A stretch of DNA of 19,873 bases, from positions 1 to 19,873 of the forward strand of contig JAISLX010000120.1 of the NCBI GenBank assembly GCA_031277045.1. Direction: 5' to 3'. Made by a program: the position numbers and the translations under genes. Numbering within the stretch: position 1 is the first letter of the stretch; each line of letters starts with the position of its first letter. The DNA comes from Treponema sp. (GTDB taxonomy: Bacteria > Spirochaetota > Spirochaetia > Treponematales > Breznakiellaceae). The notes below the pieces were generated by a model. That model saw nothing but the letters and a program-made list of their open reading frames with translations, did no database searches and was not told where the DNA came from. Of this stretch, positions 1-7,217 are shown one piece after another.

Positions 1-1071
1 GTGCCCTTTGCCCTGGGGTCTGACACCGGTGGATCGGTGAGGCAGCCTGCGGCCTTCTGCGGGGTGGCGGGCCTCAAGCCGACTTACGGCGCGGTTTCCC
101 GCTACGGCCTTGTGGCCTACGCCTCAAGCCTTGAGGGCATCGGGGTTCTTTCGGATACGGTTTCCCGCTGCCGCCAGGTCTTCGGCGTCATCCGGGGGTC
201 TGACCCCATGGACGAGACTTCCCGGAACGCCCCGGCGGGCGCGCCGGCCCTTGACGCCGGGAGCGGCAAAACCGGCGTTATAGGCGTCCTCTCCCCCGAG
301 GCGGTGGCCCGGGCCGTGGCGGCCTCTTCAGGCGGGGAAAACGGGGAGGCCCTGAAAATAGCCGCCCAGGCCGCGGAACTGGAGGAAGAAGTCCGCAGGG
401 GCTTCGAGGCCGCCAAAGAGGTTCTTTCCGGTTTGGGCTATACCCTCAAGGAGGTGGAACTCCCAAGCCTCAAATACGGGGTGCCCGCCTACTATACCAT
501 CGCCACCGCCGAGGCCAGCGCCAACCTGGCCCGGTTCGACAGCATACGCTACGGGAAGCGGCCGGCCTGGGCCGAGAACCCCGACGATCTCATCGATAAG
601 GCGCGGGAAGCGGGCTTCGGGGACGAGGTGAAGCTCAGGATACTTCTGGGAACCTTCGTGCTCCGCTCGGGCTTTCAGGATCGCTACTACCTCCGGGCCC
701 AGAGGATTCGGGCGGGGATCAAGGCGAATTTCGAGAGCCTCCTGGGAGACGGCGATTATTCCGGGCCCGCCGGTTCCTGCTGCGCCATCCTGCTCCCCGT
801 GTTCCCCACCAGGGCTTTTGACCGGGGCCCGTCGTCCCTGTCGCCCTTCGCGCAGAAGGCCGCGGATCTCTACACCTGCTGCGCCAACCTGGCGGGGCTT
901 CCGGCCCTGTCCTTCCCCGCGTCCCTGGAGGGAGGGCTTCCCGTGGGGGTTCAGCTCATAGGCCGGGCCTTTGCCGAGGGAACCCTCCTGGACATAGCCG
1001 AAGCCTACGAAAGGGCCCGCCCCTTTCCCCGGCCCCAGGGTTACAAGGCATTCTGGACAAACACGCATTAG
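1..1071 (+). CDS. gatA: Glutamyl-/aspartyl-tRNA amidotransferase subunit A, 5'-truncated by the window
   Basis: GatA is the glutaminase subunit of GatCAB, which releases ammonia from glutamine and passes it to GatB to convert Glu-tRNA(Gln) and/or Asp-tRNA(Asn) to the amidated forms. The visible part opens with the amidase-signature segment GSDTGGSVRQP (residues 6-16), which holds the nucleophilic serine (Ser12 here). The catalytic Lys and the cis-Ser of the Ser-cisSer-Lys triad lie upstream and are not in the window. The GTG at base 1 is therefore an internal codon, and I estimate that roughly 130-160 N-terminal residues are missing. The C-terminal half carries the usual GatA blocks, including a CCANLAGLPALSFPAS segment and GLPVGVQLIG near the end. 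The stop TAG is followed 11 bases later by the GTG start of gatB, so the two form an operon. The identity is secure; only the 5' end is unknown. Confidence 0.95.
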   Translation: MPFALGSDTGGSVRQPAAFCGVAGLKPTYGAVSRYGLVAYASSLEGIGVLSDTVSRCRQVFGVIRGSDPMDETSRNAPAGAPALDAGSGKTGVIGVLSPEAVARAVAASSGGENGEALKIAAQAAELEEEVRRGFEAAKEVLSGLGYTLKEVELPSLKYGVPAYYTIATAEASANLARFDSIRYGKRPAWAENPDDLIDKAREAGFGDEVKLRILLGTFVLRSGFQDRYYLRAQRIRAGIKANFESLLGDGDYSGPAGSCCAILLPVFPTRAFDRGPSSLSPFAQKAADLYTCCANLAGLPALSFPASLEGGLPVGVQLIGRAFAEGTLLDIAEAYERARPFPRPQGYKAFWTNTH

Positions 1072-1076
1072 AGGAG
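1072..1076 (+). promoter_or_regulatory. Shine-Dalgarno site of gatB
   Basis: AGGAG lies 6 bases before the GTG start of gatB and overlaps the end of the gatA stop region. It fixes the gatB start, and contrasts with the SD-less genes that open transcription units in this window. Confidence 0.8.
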
Positions 1077-1082
1077 TATCGA

Positions 1083-2570
1083 GTGTACCAGTCATTTATC
1101 GGGCTTGAGGTTCATATTCACCTGCTCACCAAAACGAAAGTGTTCTGCGGCTGCCGTTCCGCCTTTGGGGACGAGCCGAATACCAACGTGTGCCCGGTGT
1201 GCATGGGCTATCCGGGGGTGCTCCCCAGCCTCAACATCGAGGCCATGCGCATGGGCTGTACCGTGGCCAGGGCTTTGAATTGCAGTATCCCCGAAAAAAC
1301 CTGGTTCGAGCGGAAGCAGTATTTCTACCCCGACATGCCCAAAAATTACCAAATCTCCCAGTTTGCCTCCCCCCTGGGGCAGGACGGCTGCGTGGAACTG
1401 GAGGGCAGGATCGGGGACCGGGATATCAGGAAACAGGTGCGGATCAAGGAATGCCACCTGGAGGAAGACGCGGGGAAGATGATCCATACCGGAGCCGCGT
1501 CCCTGCTGGACTACAACCGTGCCGGGGTTTCCCTGCTGGAGATCGTTACCGAGCCGGACATGGAAACCGGGGAGGAGGCGGAACTCTTTATCCAGCAGCT
1601 CCGCCGCGTGGTCCGGTACCTGGGGGTTTGCGACGGCAACATGGAGGAGGGGAGCCTGCGGGCGGACGCGAATGTGTCTATCAACCTCCCCGGCCGGGGC
1701 CTGGGAAAGAAAGTGGAAATCAAAAACCTCAACTCTTCCCGTTTCGTACGCCTGGCCCTGAACCACGAAATAAAACGCCAGGGCGAACTTCTGGACGCGG
1801 GAAAAACCGTGGTCCAGGAAACCCGGCTGTGGAACGAAAACCGGGACCAGACTGAAACCATGCGGCAAAAGGAAAACGCCCAGGATTACCGTTACTTTCC
1901 GGAGCCAGATATTCCGGCCTTCCACCCGGATGACGACTTTCTCAGGTCTGTGGACAAAGCCTTGGTGGAACTGCCCCTGCCCCGCGCCCGGCGCTTCGAG
2001 CGGGAATTCGGCCTTTCCCGCGAACAGGCGGAGCTGATCTGCGAGGAAAAAGAGGCGGCCGGCTACTTCGAGGAAGCCCTGCGGCTTTCAGCCGCCCGCG
2101 GCCTCGATCCGAAAGGGGCCGCCGCAAAGATCGCCAACCGGATCCTGCAGGACTTAAAGCGCGTCCTCAACAAAGAAGGCCGCGGCCTGGCCGGCATCGG
2201 CGGCTTGAACCTTGGCCCCGCCCGGCTTGCCTCCCTCGTGGGCCTTGAGGAGTCCGGCCTCATATCGGCAAAAATCGCTAAACAAACCCTGGAAGCGGTC
2301 CTCGCGGAAGACCGGGACCCGGAAGTCATTGTCCGGGACCGGGGCTGGGAAATACTTTCGGACCCCGCGAAAATAGCGGAGGCCGTAAAGGCCGTGGAAG
2401 CTGTTGAAGGCAAGGTCTTGGCGGAGGCCAGGGAAGCCGCCGCCGGGGGGAACGGCAAGCGGCGCGGGACATTGGCCGCCTTCCTCGTGGGGAAGGTGCT
2501 GGAACGGACCGGAGGCCGGGCGGACCCCAAAATCGCCGGGGCCCAGATCGCCGCCCTTATCGATTCATGA
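1083..2570 (+). CDS. gatB: Aspartyl/glutamyl-tRNA(Asn/Gln) amidotransferase subunit B
   Basis: GatB is the tRNA-binding and kinase subunit of GatCAB: it phosphorylates the mischarged aminoacyl group and transfers the ammonia supplied by GatA. At 495 codons it is full length for the family. The N-terminus starts with the family block YQSFIGLEVHIHL and has the zinc-binding pattern CGC (Cys22, Cys24) and CPVC (Cys37, Cys40). Further conserved blocks are RKQYFYPDMPKNYQISQF, LEIVTEPDM, EGSLRADANVSI and DYRYFPEPD. The last ~150 residues form the helical and YqeY-like tail (KGAAAKIANR, then RGTLAAFLVGKVLERTGGRADP). The GTG start was chosen because AGGAG at 1072-1076 sits 6 bases upstream and because family alignment begins at once. 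No gatC is seen; it must lie upstream of the window or elsewhere. Confidence 0.97.
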   Translation: MYQSFIGLEVHIHLLTKTKVFCGCRSAFGDEPNTNVCPVCMGYPGVLPSLNIEAMRMGCTVARALNCSIPEKTWFERKQYFYPDMPKNYQISQFASPLGQDGCVELEGRIGDRDIRKQVRIKECHLEEDAGKMIHTGAASLLDYNRAGVSLLEIVTEPDMETGEEAELFIQQLRRVVRYLGVCDGNMEEGSLRADANVSINLPGRGLGKKVEIKNLNSSRFVRLALNHEIKRQGELLDAGKTVVQETRLWNENRDQTETMRQKENAQDYRYFPEPDIPAFHPDDDFLRSVDKALVELPLPRARRFEREFGLSREQAELICEEKEAAGYFEEALRLSAARGLDPKGAAAKIANRILQDLKRVLNKEGRGLAGIGGLNLGPARLASLVGLEESGLISAKIAKQTLEAVLAEDRDPEVIVRDRGWEILSDPAKIAEAVKAVEAVEGKVLAEAREAAAGGNGKRRGTLAAFLVGKVLERTGGRADPKIAGAQIAALIDS

Positions 2571-2614
2571 TGGCATATCGTCGTAATAACATCCCTTGAT
2601 ATGCGCTGAAGGCT

Positions 2615-2642
2615 TTGCGTTTCCCGCCCTGGGGCTTATACT
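2615..2642 (+). promoter_or_regulatory. Sigma-70-like promoter of the AMMECR1 gene; apparently leaderless
   Basis: TTGCGT (2615-2620), a 16-base spacer and TATACT (2637-2642). The -10 box ends 6 bases before the ATG at 2649, so transcription would begin at or next to the A of the start codon. No Shine-Dalgarno sequence is present. A 7-bp inverted repeat (GCATATC 2573-2579, GATATGC 2598-2604) lies just upstream and could be a regulator site or chance. Confidence 0.6.
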
Positions 2643-2648
2643 GATCGC

Positions 2649-3224
2649 ATGGAGTTCGCTCTAAGCCCGGACGAAAAGCGGGTCCTGCTGGCGGATGCCC
2701 GCGAAAGCATTGCCTCGAAGCTGGAAAACCGGCCGCCGCGCTACCGGCGGGATCCGGCCCTGGATGGGGAACTTTCCGTTCTGGACCAGCCTTGCGGGGC
2801 CTTCGTAACCTTGCACAGCGATGCCCCGGGGGGACGCAGGCTGCGGGGCTGTATCGGCAGGATGAGCGCCGACTATCCCCTGGAAAAAACGGTGCGGATC
2901 ATGGCGCGGGAGGCGGCCTTTGGCGATCCCCGCTTTCCGCCCCTTAGCGCCGGGGAATTTCCCCAGTGTTCTATCGAGATTTCCGCCCTTTCCCCCCTGG
3001 AAGCCTGCGCCGATCCCCGGCAGGTACGGGTGGGCGTTCACGGCCTTTTCCTTATCCACCGGGGCAGGAGCGGCGTACTGCTTCCCCAGGTGCCTGTGGA
3101 ACAGGGCTGGAATTTGGACGAGTACCTGGACTACATCTGCGTCAAGGCGGGGCTTCCCCCGCGTTCCTACGAGGCCCCAGGGGCCCAGTTCTTTACCTTC
3201 ACGGCGGAAGTTTTTGGGGAATAG
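2649..3224 (+). CDS. amrA: AMMECR1-domain protein (AmmeMemoRadiSam system protein A type)
   Basis: This 191-aa protein is a single AMMECR1 domain. The family hallmark LRGCIG is present (RRLRGCIGRM, about residues 63-72), followed by the conserved acidic/aromatic block REAAFGDPRFPPL and the later segment GVLLPQVPVEQGW, also typical of the family. In many bacteria and archaea this domain is found with a Memo-like dioxygenase and a radical SAM enzyme (AmmeMemoRadiSam); neither partner is visible here, and the biochemical role of the A component alone is not established. The protein looks cytoplasmic: no signal peptide or membrane segment. It has its own promoter 78 bp downstream of gatB, and is followed by a palindrome (3230-3265) and then murE. 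Family assignment is firm, function is not. Confidence 0.88.
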   Translation: MEFALSPDEKRVLLADARESIASKLENRPPRYRRDPALDGELSVLDQPCGAFVTLHSDAPGGRRLRGCIGRMSADYPLEKTVRIMAREAAFGDPRFPPLSAGEFPQCSIEISALSPLEACADPRQVRVGVHGLFLIHRGRSGVLLPQVPVEQGWNLDEYLDYICVKAGLPPRSYEAPGAQFFTFTAEVFGE

Positions 3225-3229
3225 GTTGA

Positions 3230-3265
3230 GGCTTTCCCAAAACCAACCGGGTTTCTGGGAAAGCC
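3230..3265 (+). repeat. Dispersed palindrome, copy A (possible terminator of the AMMECR1 gene)
   Basis: Arms GGCTTTCCCA (3230-3239) and TGGGAAAGCC (3256-3265) are perfect complements, and the inner part reads AAACC...GGGTTT. The element begins 6 bases after the stop of the preceding gene and is followed by TGGTTTTC. It shares its plan with three other intergenic copies at 5002-5034, 5253-5285 and 17347-17378. Confidence 0.7.
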
Positions 3266-3335
3266 TGGTTTTCTTCGCTGTTTCGCCTTTTGTTTCGCGC
3301 CTTATTTCTTCTCGTGAAAAAAGGTAGTATACGCC

Positions 3336-4913
3336 ATGAAGCGCCAACTTTCCGCGTTTTTTTTGCCTGATACCGCCCGTGAGGCGGGTTATATTCAGGG
3401 GGCCGAAATTCCCGGCGCTTCCCGGGATCCTCTGGTTACCAGCCTGGAATACGACTCCCGCGCGGTAAAACCCGGCAGTCTTTACTTTGCCCTCAAAGGG
3501 TTTCACACCGACGGGCACCGGTACATCGGCCAGGCTATCGAGCGCGGCGCTGTTGTCATCGTCCACGAGGATGAAATTATCGACCCGGATCCCCGGGCGT
3601 TGTACCTGCGGGTACGGGATTCCCGCCGCGCCATGTCCCCTATCGCCGCCTCGTTTTACGGCCACCCGTCCCGGCGGATGATCTGCGCCGGAGTAACCGG
3701 TACCGAAGGCAAAAGTACCACCGTCTACCTGATTTGGCAGCTCCTTGCGCTGATGGGGAAAAAAGCCGGTTTTTTTTCAACGGTTCTTTCCTGTGTGGGG
3801 GATGAGGCCGAACCCAACCGGGAACATCAGACCACGCCGGAAGCCACGGAGGTTCAGCGGCTCCTCTGGGAAATGGCGGAAAACGGCGCCGAATATGCGG
3901 TGGTGGAGGCAAGTTCCCACGGGCTTTCCCCGAAAACAAACCGTCTGGGCGGCGTGGAATTTTCCGCCGCCGTGATGACCAACGTTACCCACGAACACCT
4001 TGAATTTCACGGTACCTGGGAACAGTACCGCGATGACAAGACAAACCTGTTCAGAGCTCTCGTGCGGCGGGAGGGATTTCGTCCTGTTGGGGTGATAAAC
4101 GCCGACGACCCCAGCGGCCCCAGTTTTGCCGCCGCCGCCGGAGATGTCAAAATTCTGAAATTCAGCGTCCGCGGCCTTTCGGCGGACCTGAGCCTGGGCA
4201 GCATCGCCTCAGACGCCGGGGGGAACTGGTACAGCGTAACGGTGCAGCGGACCGGGGAGATCGTTGATATCCGGGACCGGCTTCCGGGGGCCTTTAACGC
4301 GGGGAACGTCCTTGCCGCCCTGCTCGTGGTGTCCGAACTCCTGGACATCCCCGTCCGGGACCTCGCGCCCCTGACCGCCCGCCTCCGGCCCCTGAAGGGC
4401 CGCATGACGGAGATTCCCAACACGCGGGGCATTGAACTGGTGGTAGACTACGCCCACACCCCTTCCTCGTTCATGGCCATCTTTCCCCCCCAGCGGGCAC
4501 GGCTGGACAAGACGGCGGGAACCGGGAAGAGACGGCTTATCTGCGTGTTTGGTTCCGCCGGGGAGCGTGACACCCAGAAACGGCCCCAGCAGGGGAAGAT
4601 CGCCGCCGCCTACGCGGACATCCTGGTCCTCTGCGACGAGGACCCCCGGGGCGAAGACCCCATGACCATTCTTGAGGAGATCGCCGCGGGCTGTACCGGG
4701 GGCAACCCGAACCTGCGGCGCGGGCGGGACCTCTTTCTTATCCCCAGCCGGCCCGCCGCCATCCGCAAAGCCCTGTCCCTGGCGGAAAGGGGCGATCTTG
4801 TGCTGCTTCTGGGGAAAGGCCACGAAAATTCGATTATCTACGCCGGCGGCCCCCAGCCCTACGATGAAATTGAAGAAGCCCAAAAAGCCCTGGAGGAACT
4901 GCGGAACGGCTGA
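3336..4913 (+). CDS. murE: UDP-N-acetylmuramyl-tripeptide synthetase (MurE)
   Basis: MurE adds the third, di-basic amino acid to UDP-MurNAc-L-Ala-D-Glu using ATP, in the cytoplasmic stage of peptidoglycan synthesis. The 525-aa length is normal. The N-terminal domain has the uridine-binding segment SLEYDSRAVKPGSLYFALKG (about residues 36-55). The P-loop is GVTGTEGKSTT (119-129), with Glu-Gly-Lys-Ser where most MurE proteins have Asn-Gly-Lys-Thr. HTTPE-like QTTPEA (about 165-170), the SSHGL block (193-197) and the carbamylated-lysine region (DDKTNLF, Lys235) follow. DYAHTP (371-376) opens the C-terminal domain. The acceptor-selecting motif, usually DNPR for diaminopimelate, reads DEDPR (434-438). 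An AAAGG lies 11 bases before the ATG, and TAGTAT ends 5 bases before it, so SD-led and leaderless initiation are both conceivable. It is followed by tRNA genes. Confidence 0.95.
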   Translation: MKRQLSAFFLPDTAREAGYIQGAEIPGASRDPLVTSLEYDSRAVKPGSLYFALKGFHTDGHRYIGQAIERGAVVIVHEDEIIDPDPRALYLRVRDSRRAMSPIAASFYGHPSRRMICAGVTGTEGKSTTVYLIWQLLALMGKKAGFFSTVLSCVGDEAEPNREHQTTPEATEVQRLLWEMAENGAEYAVVEASSHGLSPKTNRLGGVEFSAAVMTNVTHEHLEFHGTWEQYRDDKTNLFRALVRREGFRPVGVINADDPSGPSFAAAAGDVKILKFSVRGLSADLSLGSIASDAGGNWYSVTVQRTGEIVDIRDRLPGAFNAGNVLAALLVVSELLDIPVRDLAPLTARLRPLKGRMTEIPNTRGIELVVDYAHTPSSFMAIFPPQRARLDKTAGTGKRRLICVFGSAGERDTQKRPQQGKIAAAYADILVLCDEDPRGEDPMTILEEIAAGCTGGNPNLRRGRDLFLIPSRPAAIRKALSLAERGDLVLLLGKGHENSIIYAGGPQPYDEIEEAQKALEELRNG

Positions 4914-5074
4914 TCCGGCCGTAACCTCCCGCGAGCGGCGTAAAAATATCCTCCTCTTGACGCCCCATGCCTCACACGTCATGATACATCGTAACATTAG
5001 GGGCAGTTTCAAAACCGCCTGGTTTTGGAAAAGCCTTATATGTTTTACGGCACAGCCTGACGGGTTGTGTTTTT
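4914..5074 (+). other. Intergenic stretch between murE and tRNA-Ser
   Basis: No gene is visible. The stretch holds the palindrome copy B (5002-5034). A possible -35 element TTGACG (4957-4962) lies in it, but no convincing -10 box sits at a proper distance (ATGATA at 18 bases is poor), so the tRNA promoter is unresolved. Confidence 0.5.
5002..5034 (+). repeat. Dispersed palindrome, copy B
   Basis: GGCAGTTTCAAAACC (5002-5016) faces GGTTTTGGAAAAGCC (5020-5034). The inner seven pairs (CAAAACC/GGTTTTG) are perfect and the outer part is degenerate. Same family as copies A, C and D. Confidence 0.65.
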
Positions 5075-5159
5075 GGAGCGGTGTCCGAGCGGTTGAAGGT
5101 GGCAGTCTTGAAAACTGCTGGGTGGCAACATCCCGGGGGTTCGAATCCCCCCTGCTCCG
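5075..5159 (+). tRNA. tRNA-Ser (anticodon UGA)
   Basis: An 85-nt class II tRNA. Acceptor stem GGAGCGG pairs with CTGCTCC (one G-U), followed by discriminator G (5159). The anticodon arm reads GCAGT-CTTGAAA-ACTGC, giving anticodon TGA. A long variable arm (GGGTGGCAACATCCC region) is typical of serine, and the T arm is GGGGG-TTCGAAT-CCCCC. CCA is not encoded. It would read UCA and, with wobble, other UCN codons. It lies 161 bases after murE. Confidence 0.96.
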
Positions 5160-5252
5160 TTCTCCCAAAGGTCCCGCGCTGCGGAAACTCCGTTCAGGCG
5201 TGAAACCGTTCCCCAAAGCATCAAGTTGTGAGGAATGTTCGCAGGTAGTTAA

Positions 5253-5285
5253 GGCTGTTTCAAAATGTCAAGATTTGAAACAGGT
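5253..5285 (+). repeat. Dispersed palindrome, copy C
   Basis: CTGTTTCAAA (5255-5264) faces TTTGAAACAG (5274-5283), a perfect 10-bp pairing with a 9-base loop. It sits 11 bases before the second serine tRNA, between two tRNA genes. Same family as copies A, B and D. Confidence 0.7.
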
Positions 5286-5296
5286 CCGGTAGTTCT

Positions 5297-5383
5297 GGAG
5301 AGATGACCGAGCGGTCGAAGGTGCACGATTGGAAGTCGTGTGTACCCGTAAGGGTACCGAGGGTTCAAATCCCTCTCTCTCCG
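5297..5383 (+). tRNA. tRNA-Ser (anticodon GGA)
   Basis: An 87-nt class II tRNA. Acceptor stem GGAGAGA pairs with TCTCTCC, followed by discriminator G (5383). The anticodon arm is CACGA-TTGGAAG-TCGTG, giving anticodon GGA for UCC and UCU. The variable arm has a strong stem (GTACCC-GTAA-GGGTAC). The T arm is GAGGG-TTCAAAT-CCCTC. CCA is not encoded. A T-rich tract (TTTTGTTTTCTTTT, 5387-5402 region) directly downstream could end the transcript. Confidence 0.96.
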
Positions 5384-5524
5384 CTAGTTTTGTTTTCTTT
5401 TGTGAGTAAAAAATTGCCGGGGGAATATTCCGTTCAAGGGATACCCGGTTCCAAACCAGCGTAATTACAGACCCTTCCGGAAATGAAAATGCCCCGTACA
5501 GCCGAAACGTCATGGGCGGACGGA

Positions 5525-5553
5525 TTGACACTTTCTGTTTTCACCGTTAACCT
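5525..5553 (+). promoter_or_regulatory. Sigma-70-like promoter of birA
   Basis: TTGACA (5525-5530), a 17-base spacer and TAACCT (5548-5553). The ATG at 5564 follows after 10 bases, leaving a leader of only a few nucleotides and no Shine-Dalgarno site. Its position shows that upstream in-frame ATGs, such as the one at 5483, lie outside the transcript. Confidence 0.75.
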
Positions 5554-5572
5554 GCCAAAATATATGGTTAAC
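5546..5572 (+). promoter_or_regulatory. Putative BirA operator overlapping the -10 box and start codon
   Basis: GTTAACC (5546-5552), 13 bases, then GGTTAAC (5566-5572): a perfect 7-bp inverted repeat. The half-sites match the known bacterial BirA consensus (TTGTTAACC / GGTTAACAA). Spacing in characterised sites is usually 14-16 bases, so 13 is slightly short. The left half covers the -10 box and the right half abuts the ATG at 5564, so binding should block initiation. Confidence 0.75.
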
Positions 5573-6595
5573 CGGGAAGGACTTTCTACGCGGGCCTATA
5601 TTGTCCGGGAACTCCGGAAGGAACCGGGAAGCAGGGTCCGGGGGGAGAATCTTGCCGCGGGTCTGGGTCTAAGCCGGGTGGCGGTGTGGAAGGGGGTACA
5701 ATCCCTTATCGCCGCCGGATACCCCATAACAAGCGCCGAATCAGGTTACTGTTTGGCCGCCGGGCAGGAGGATCCGCTTTATCCCTGGGAATTTGGGGAG
5801 CGGGAAGGGCTGTTCCGCTGTTTTGACAGCACCGGCAGTACGATGGACCGGGCCAGGGAATACGCCGAGACCCCGGGCCGGCAGGTTCCGGCGGGATTGG
5901 GGCCCTTTATGGTGTTTACGGCGGAAACCCAGAGCGCGGGCCGGGGGAGAAGCGGTAGGAACTGGGCATCGGAACCGGGCGGCCTCTTTTTCACCGTGCT
6001 GGAAAGCCCCGGACTGGCCCTGGCGGACTACCCGGTGTTCTCGATGAAGGCCCAGATCGCCGCGGCGCGGACCGTGGAGGCCCTGACGGGGAAGCGGGCA
6101 GGTCTGCGCTGGCCCAACGACGTGTACGCGGGGGGCGGAAAGATCGCGGGGATTCTGACGGAACTGTCCGGCGAGGAAAACCGGCTCCGCTGGATCGCGG
6201 CGGGGGTAGGGATCAACGTGAACAACTTCTCCCCGGTATCGGACGGGTCCGGGCCGGGCCGGGCCCTAAGCTGCGCGGAACTTGCCGGACGCCGCCTTTC
6301 ACGACGGGAAGGACTTGCCCTTTTTCTGGGGGAGATGGAGAAGCTGCGGGACGCGGACGCGCGGGAACTGCGGGATCTCTGGACCTCCCGCGCCGGGGGG
6401 ATTGGCGCTCAGGTAAGCCTGATTCCCGCGGAACACGGGGAGGACAAAGAACGCGGCAAAACGCGGGTAGTGGGGCGGGGAATCTTCCTGGGTATAGACA
6501 GCCGCTTCCGCTGCCGCATCGGGCCCTGTTCCGGTACAGCCGGTCCCCGGGCATATCCCCCGGGGACCGTATCACTTATCTACCACGGAGTGTAA
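5564..6595 (+). CDS. birA: Bifunctional biotin-protein ligase / biotin operon repressor
   Basis: BirA makes biotinyl-5'-AMP and transfers biotin to the carrier protein of biotin-dependent carboxylases; with its N-terminal helix-turn-helix it also represses transcription when loaded with biotinyl-AMP. Counting from the ATG at 5564, the protein is 343 aa. A winged-helix domain occupies about residues 8-60 (ENLAAGLGLSRVAVWKGVQSL). The ligase domain has GRGRSG (127-132, the adenylate-binding loop), RWPNDV (182-187), KIAGILTE (193-200) and GVGINVN (214-220). The start was chosen over in-frame upstream ATGs because promoter and operator lie between them and because the family domain begins here. 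It is followed by bioY after 4 bases. Presence of the DNA-binding domain, the operator and the biotin transporter genes supports a self-regulated biotin-uptake unit. Confidence 0.93.
   Translation: MVNREGLSTRAYIVRELRKEPGSRVRGENLAAGLGLSRVAVWKGVQSLIAAGYPITSAESGYCLAAGQEDPLYPWEFGEREGLFRCFDSTGSTMDRAREYAETPGRQVPAGLGPFMVFTAETQSAGRGRSGRNWASEPGGLFFTVLESPGLALADYPVFSMKAQIAAARTVEALTGKRAGLRWPNDVYAGGGKIAGILTELSGEENRLRWIAAGVGINVNNFSPVSDGSGPGRALSCAELAGRRLSRREGLALFLGEMEKLRDADARELRDLWTSRAGGIGAQVSLIPAEHGEDKERGKTRVVGRGIFLGIDSRFRCRIGPCSGTAGPRAYPPGTVSLIYHGV
6587..6590 (+). promoter_or_regulatory. Shine-Dalgarno site of bioY
   Basis: GGAG lies 9 bases before the ATG of bioY, inside the last codons of birA. It shows that a gene internal to an operon here uses conventional initiation. 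Confidence 0.7.
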
Positions 6596-6599
6596 ACGA

Positions 6600-7214
6600 A
6601 TGAACAACGCTGAAGAACAAACTGCGGGACAGGCCGCCGGACAGATCAAACAACCTGTAAGGCTGTCCGCCGGGCGGCCCGCGCTTTCCCTTAGTCTTAT
6701 CGCCCTTTTCGCGGCCTTGGTGGCGGCGGGGACCTTTGTTTCCATCCCCCTGCCGTTTACCCCCGTGCCGGTAGTCCTCCAGAATCTGTTCAGCCTCCTT
6801 GCGGGGCTGGCGCTGGGGCCTGTCTCCGGCGGCGCGGCGGTGGGACTTTACCTGCTGGCGGGGATCATCGGGGCCCCGGTATTCGCCGGGGCTGCCGGCG
6901 GAATTGTCCACATCCTGGGGCCCACCGGGGGCTTCCTTATCGGGTATCTGCTTTCCGCCTTTACCGCCGGGCTGATCTGCGGCCGGCCCCGGCGGGGAAC
7001 TCCCCTCTGGCGGATTATTCTGGCGGTTGTGGCGGGGCTTCTCGTGATCTACGTGCCGGGGATCATCCGGCTCCGTTTCGCCGTGGGGTCCTGGGACAAG
7101 GCCCTGGCGGCGGGTTTTATTCCCTTTGTTATCGGGGACGCCATTAAAGGGTTCCTCGCGGTCCTTATCGCCCCCCGGCTCAGGCGGCTCGTGGCGGACC
7201 AGTCCGGCCGGTAA
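6600..7214 (+). CDS. bioY: Biotin transporter substrate-binding (S) component BioY
   Basis: BioY is the integral-membrane biotin-capture protein of energy-coupling-factor transporters. The 204-aa protein has a short hydrophilic N-terminus (about 28 residues) and then about six hydrophobic segments. The family signatures are visible: the PLPFTPVPVVLQNLFSLLAG region (about 50-69), the LYLLAGIIGAPVFAG segment and the GPTGGFLIGYL motif (about 106-116). It begins 4 bases after birA and ends 3 bases before the ABC ATPase gene, so all three are probably one transcript under BirA control. No biotin-synthesis gene is in the window, which suggests that uptake is the main source, though that cannot be decided from here. 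Confidence 0.94.
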   Translation: MNNAEEQTAGQAAGQIKQPVRLSAGRPALSLSLIALFAALVAAGTFVSIPLPFTPVPVVLQNLFSLLAGLALGPVSGGAAVGLYLLAGIIGAPVFAGAAGGIVHILGPTGGFLIGYLLSAFTAGLICGRPRRGTPLWRIILAVVAGLLVIYVPGIIRLRFAVGSWDKALAAGFIPFVIGDAIKGFLAVLIAPRLRRLVADQSGR

Positions 7215-7217
7215 CCG

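Noticed and set aside
2661..3665. A 334-codon minus-strand open frame over the AMMECR1 gene and the start of murE
   Set aside because: It spans a promoter, a palindrome and two well-supported genes on the other strand, with no recognisable domain.
4957..4990. Promoter for the tRNA-Ser genes from TTGACG
   Set aside because: No acceptable -10 sequence at 16-18 bases; left unassigned.
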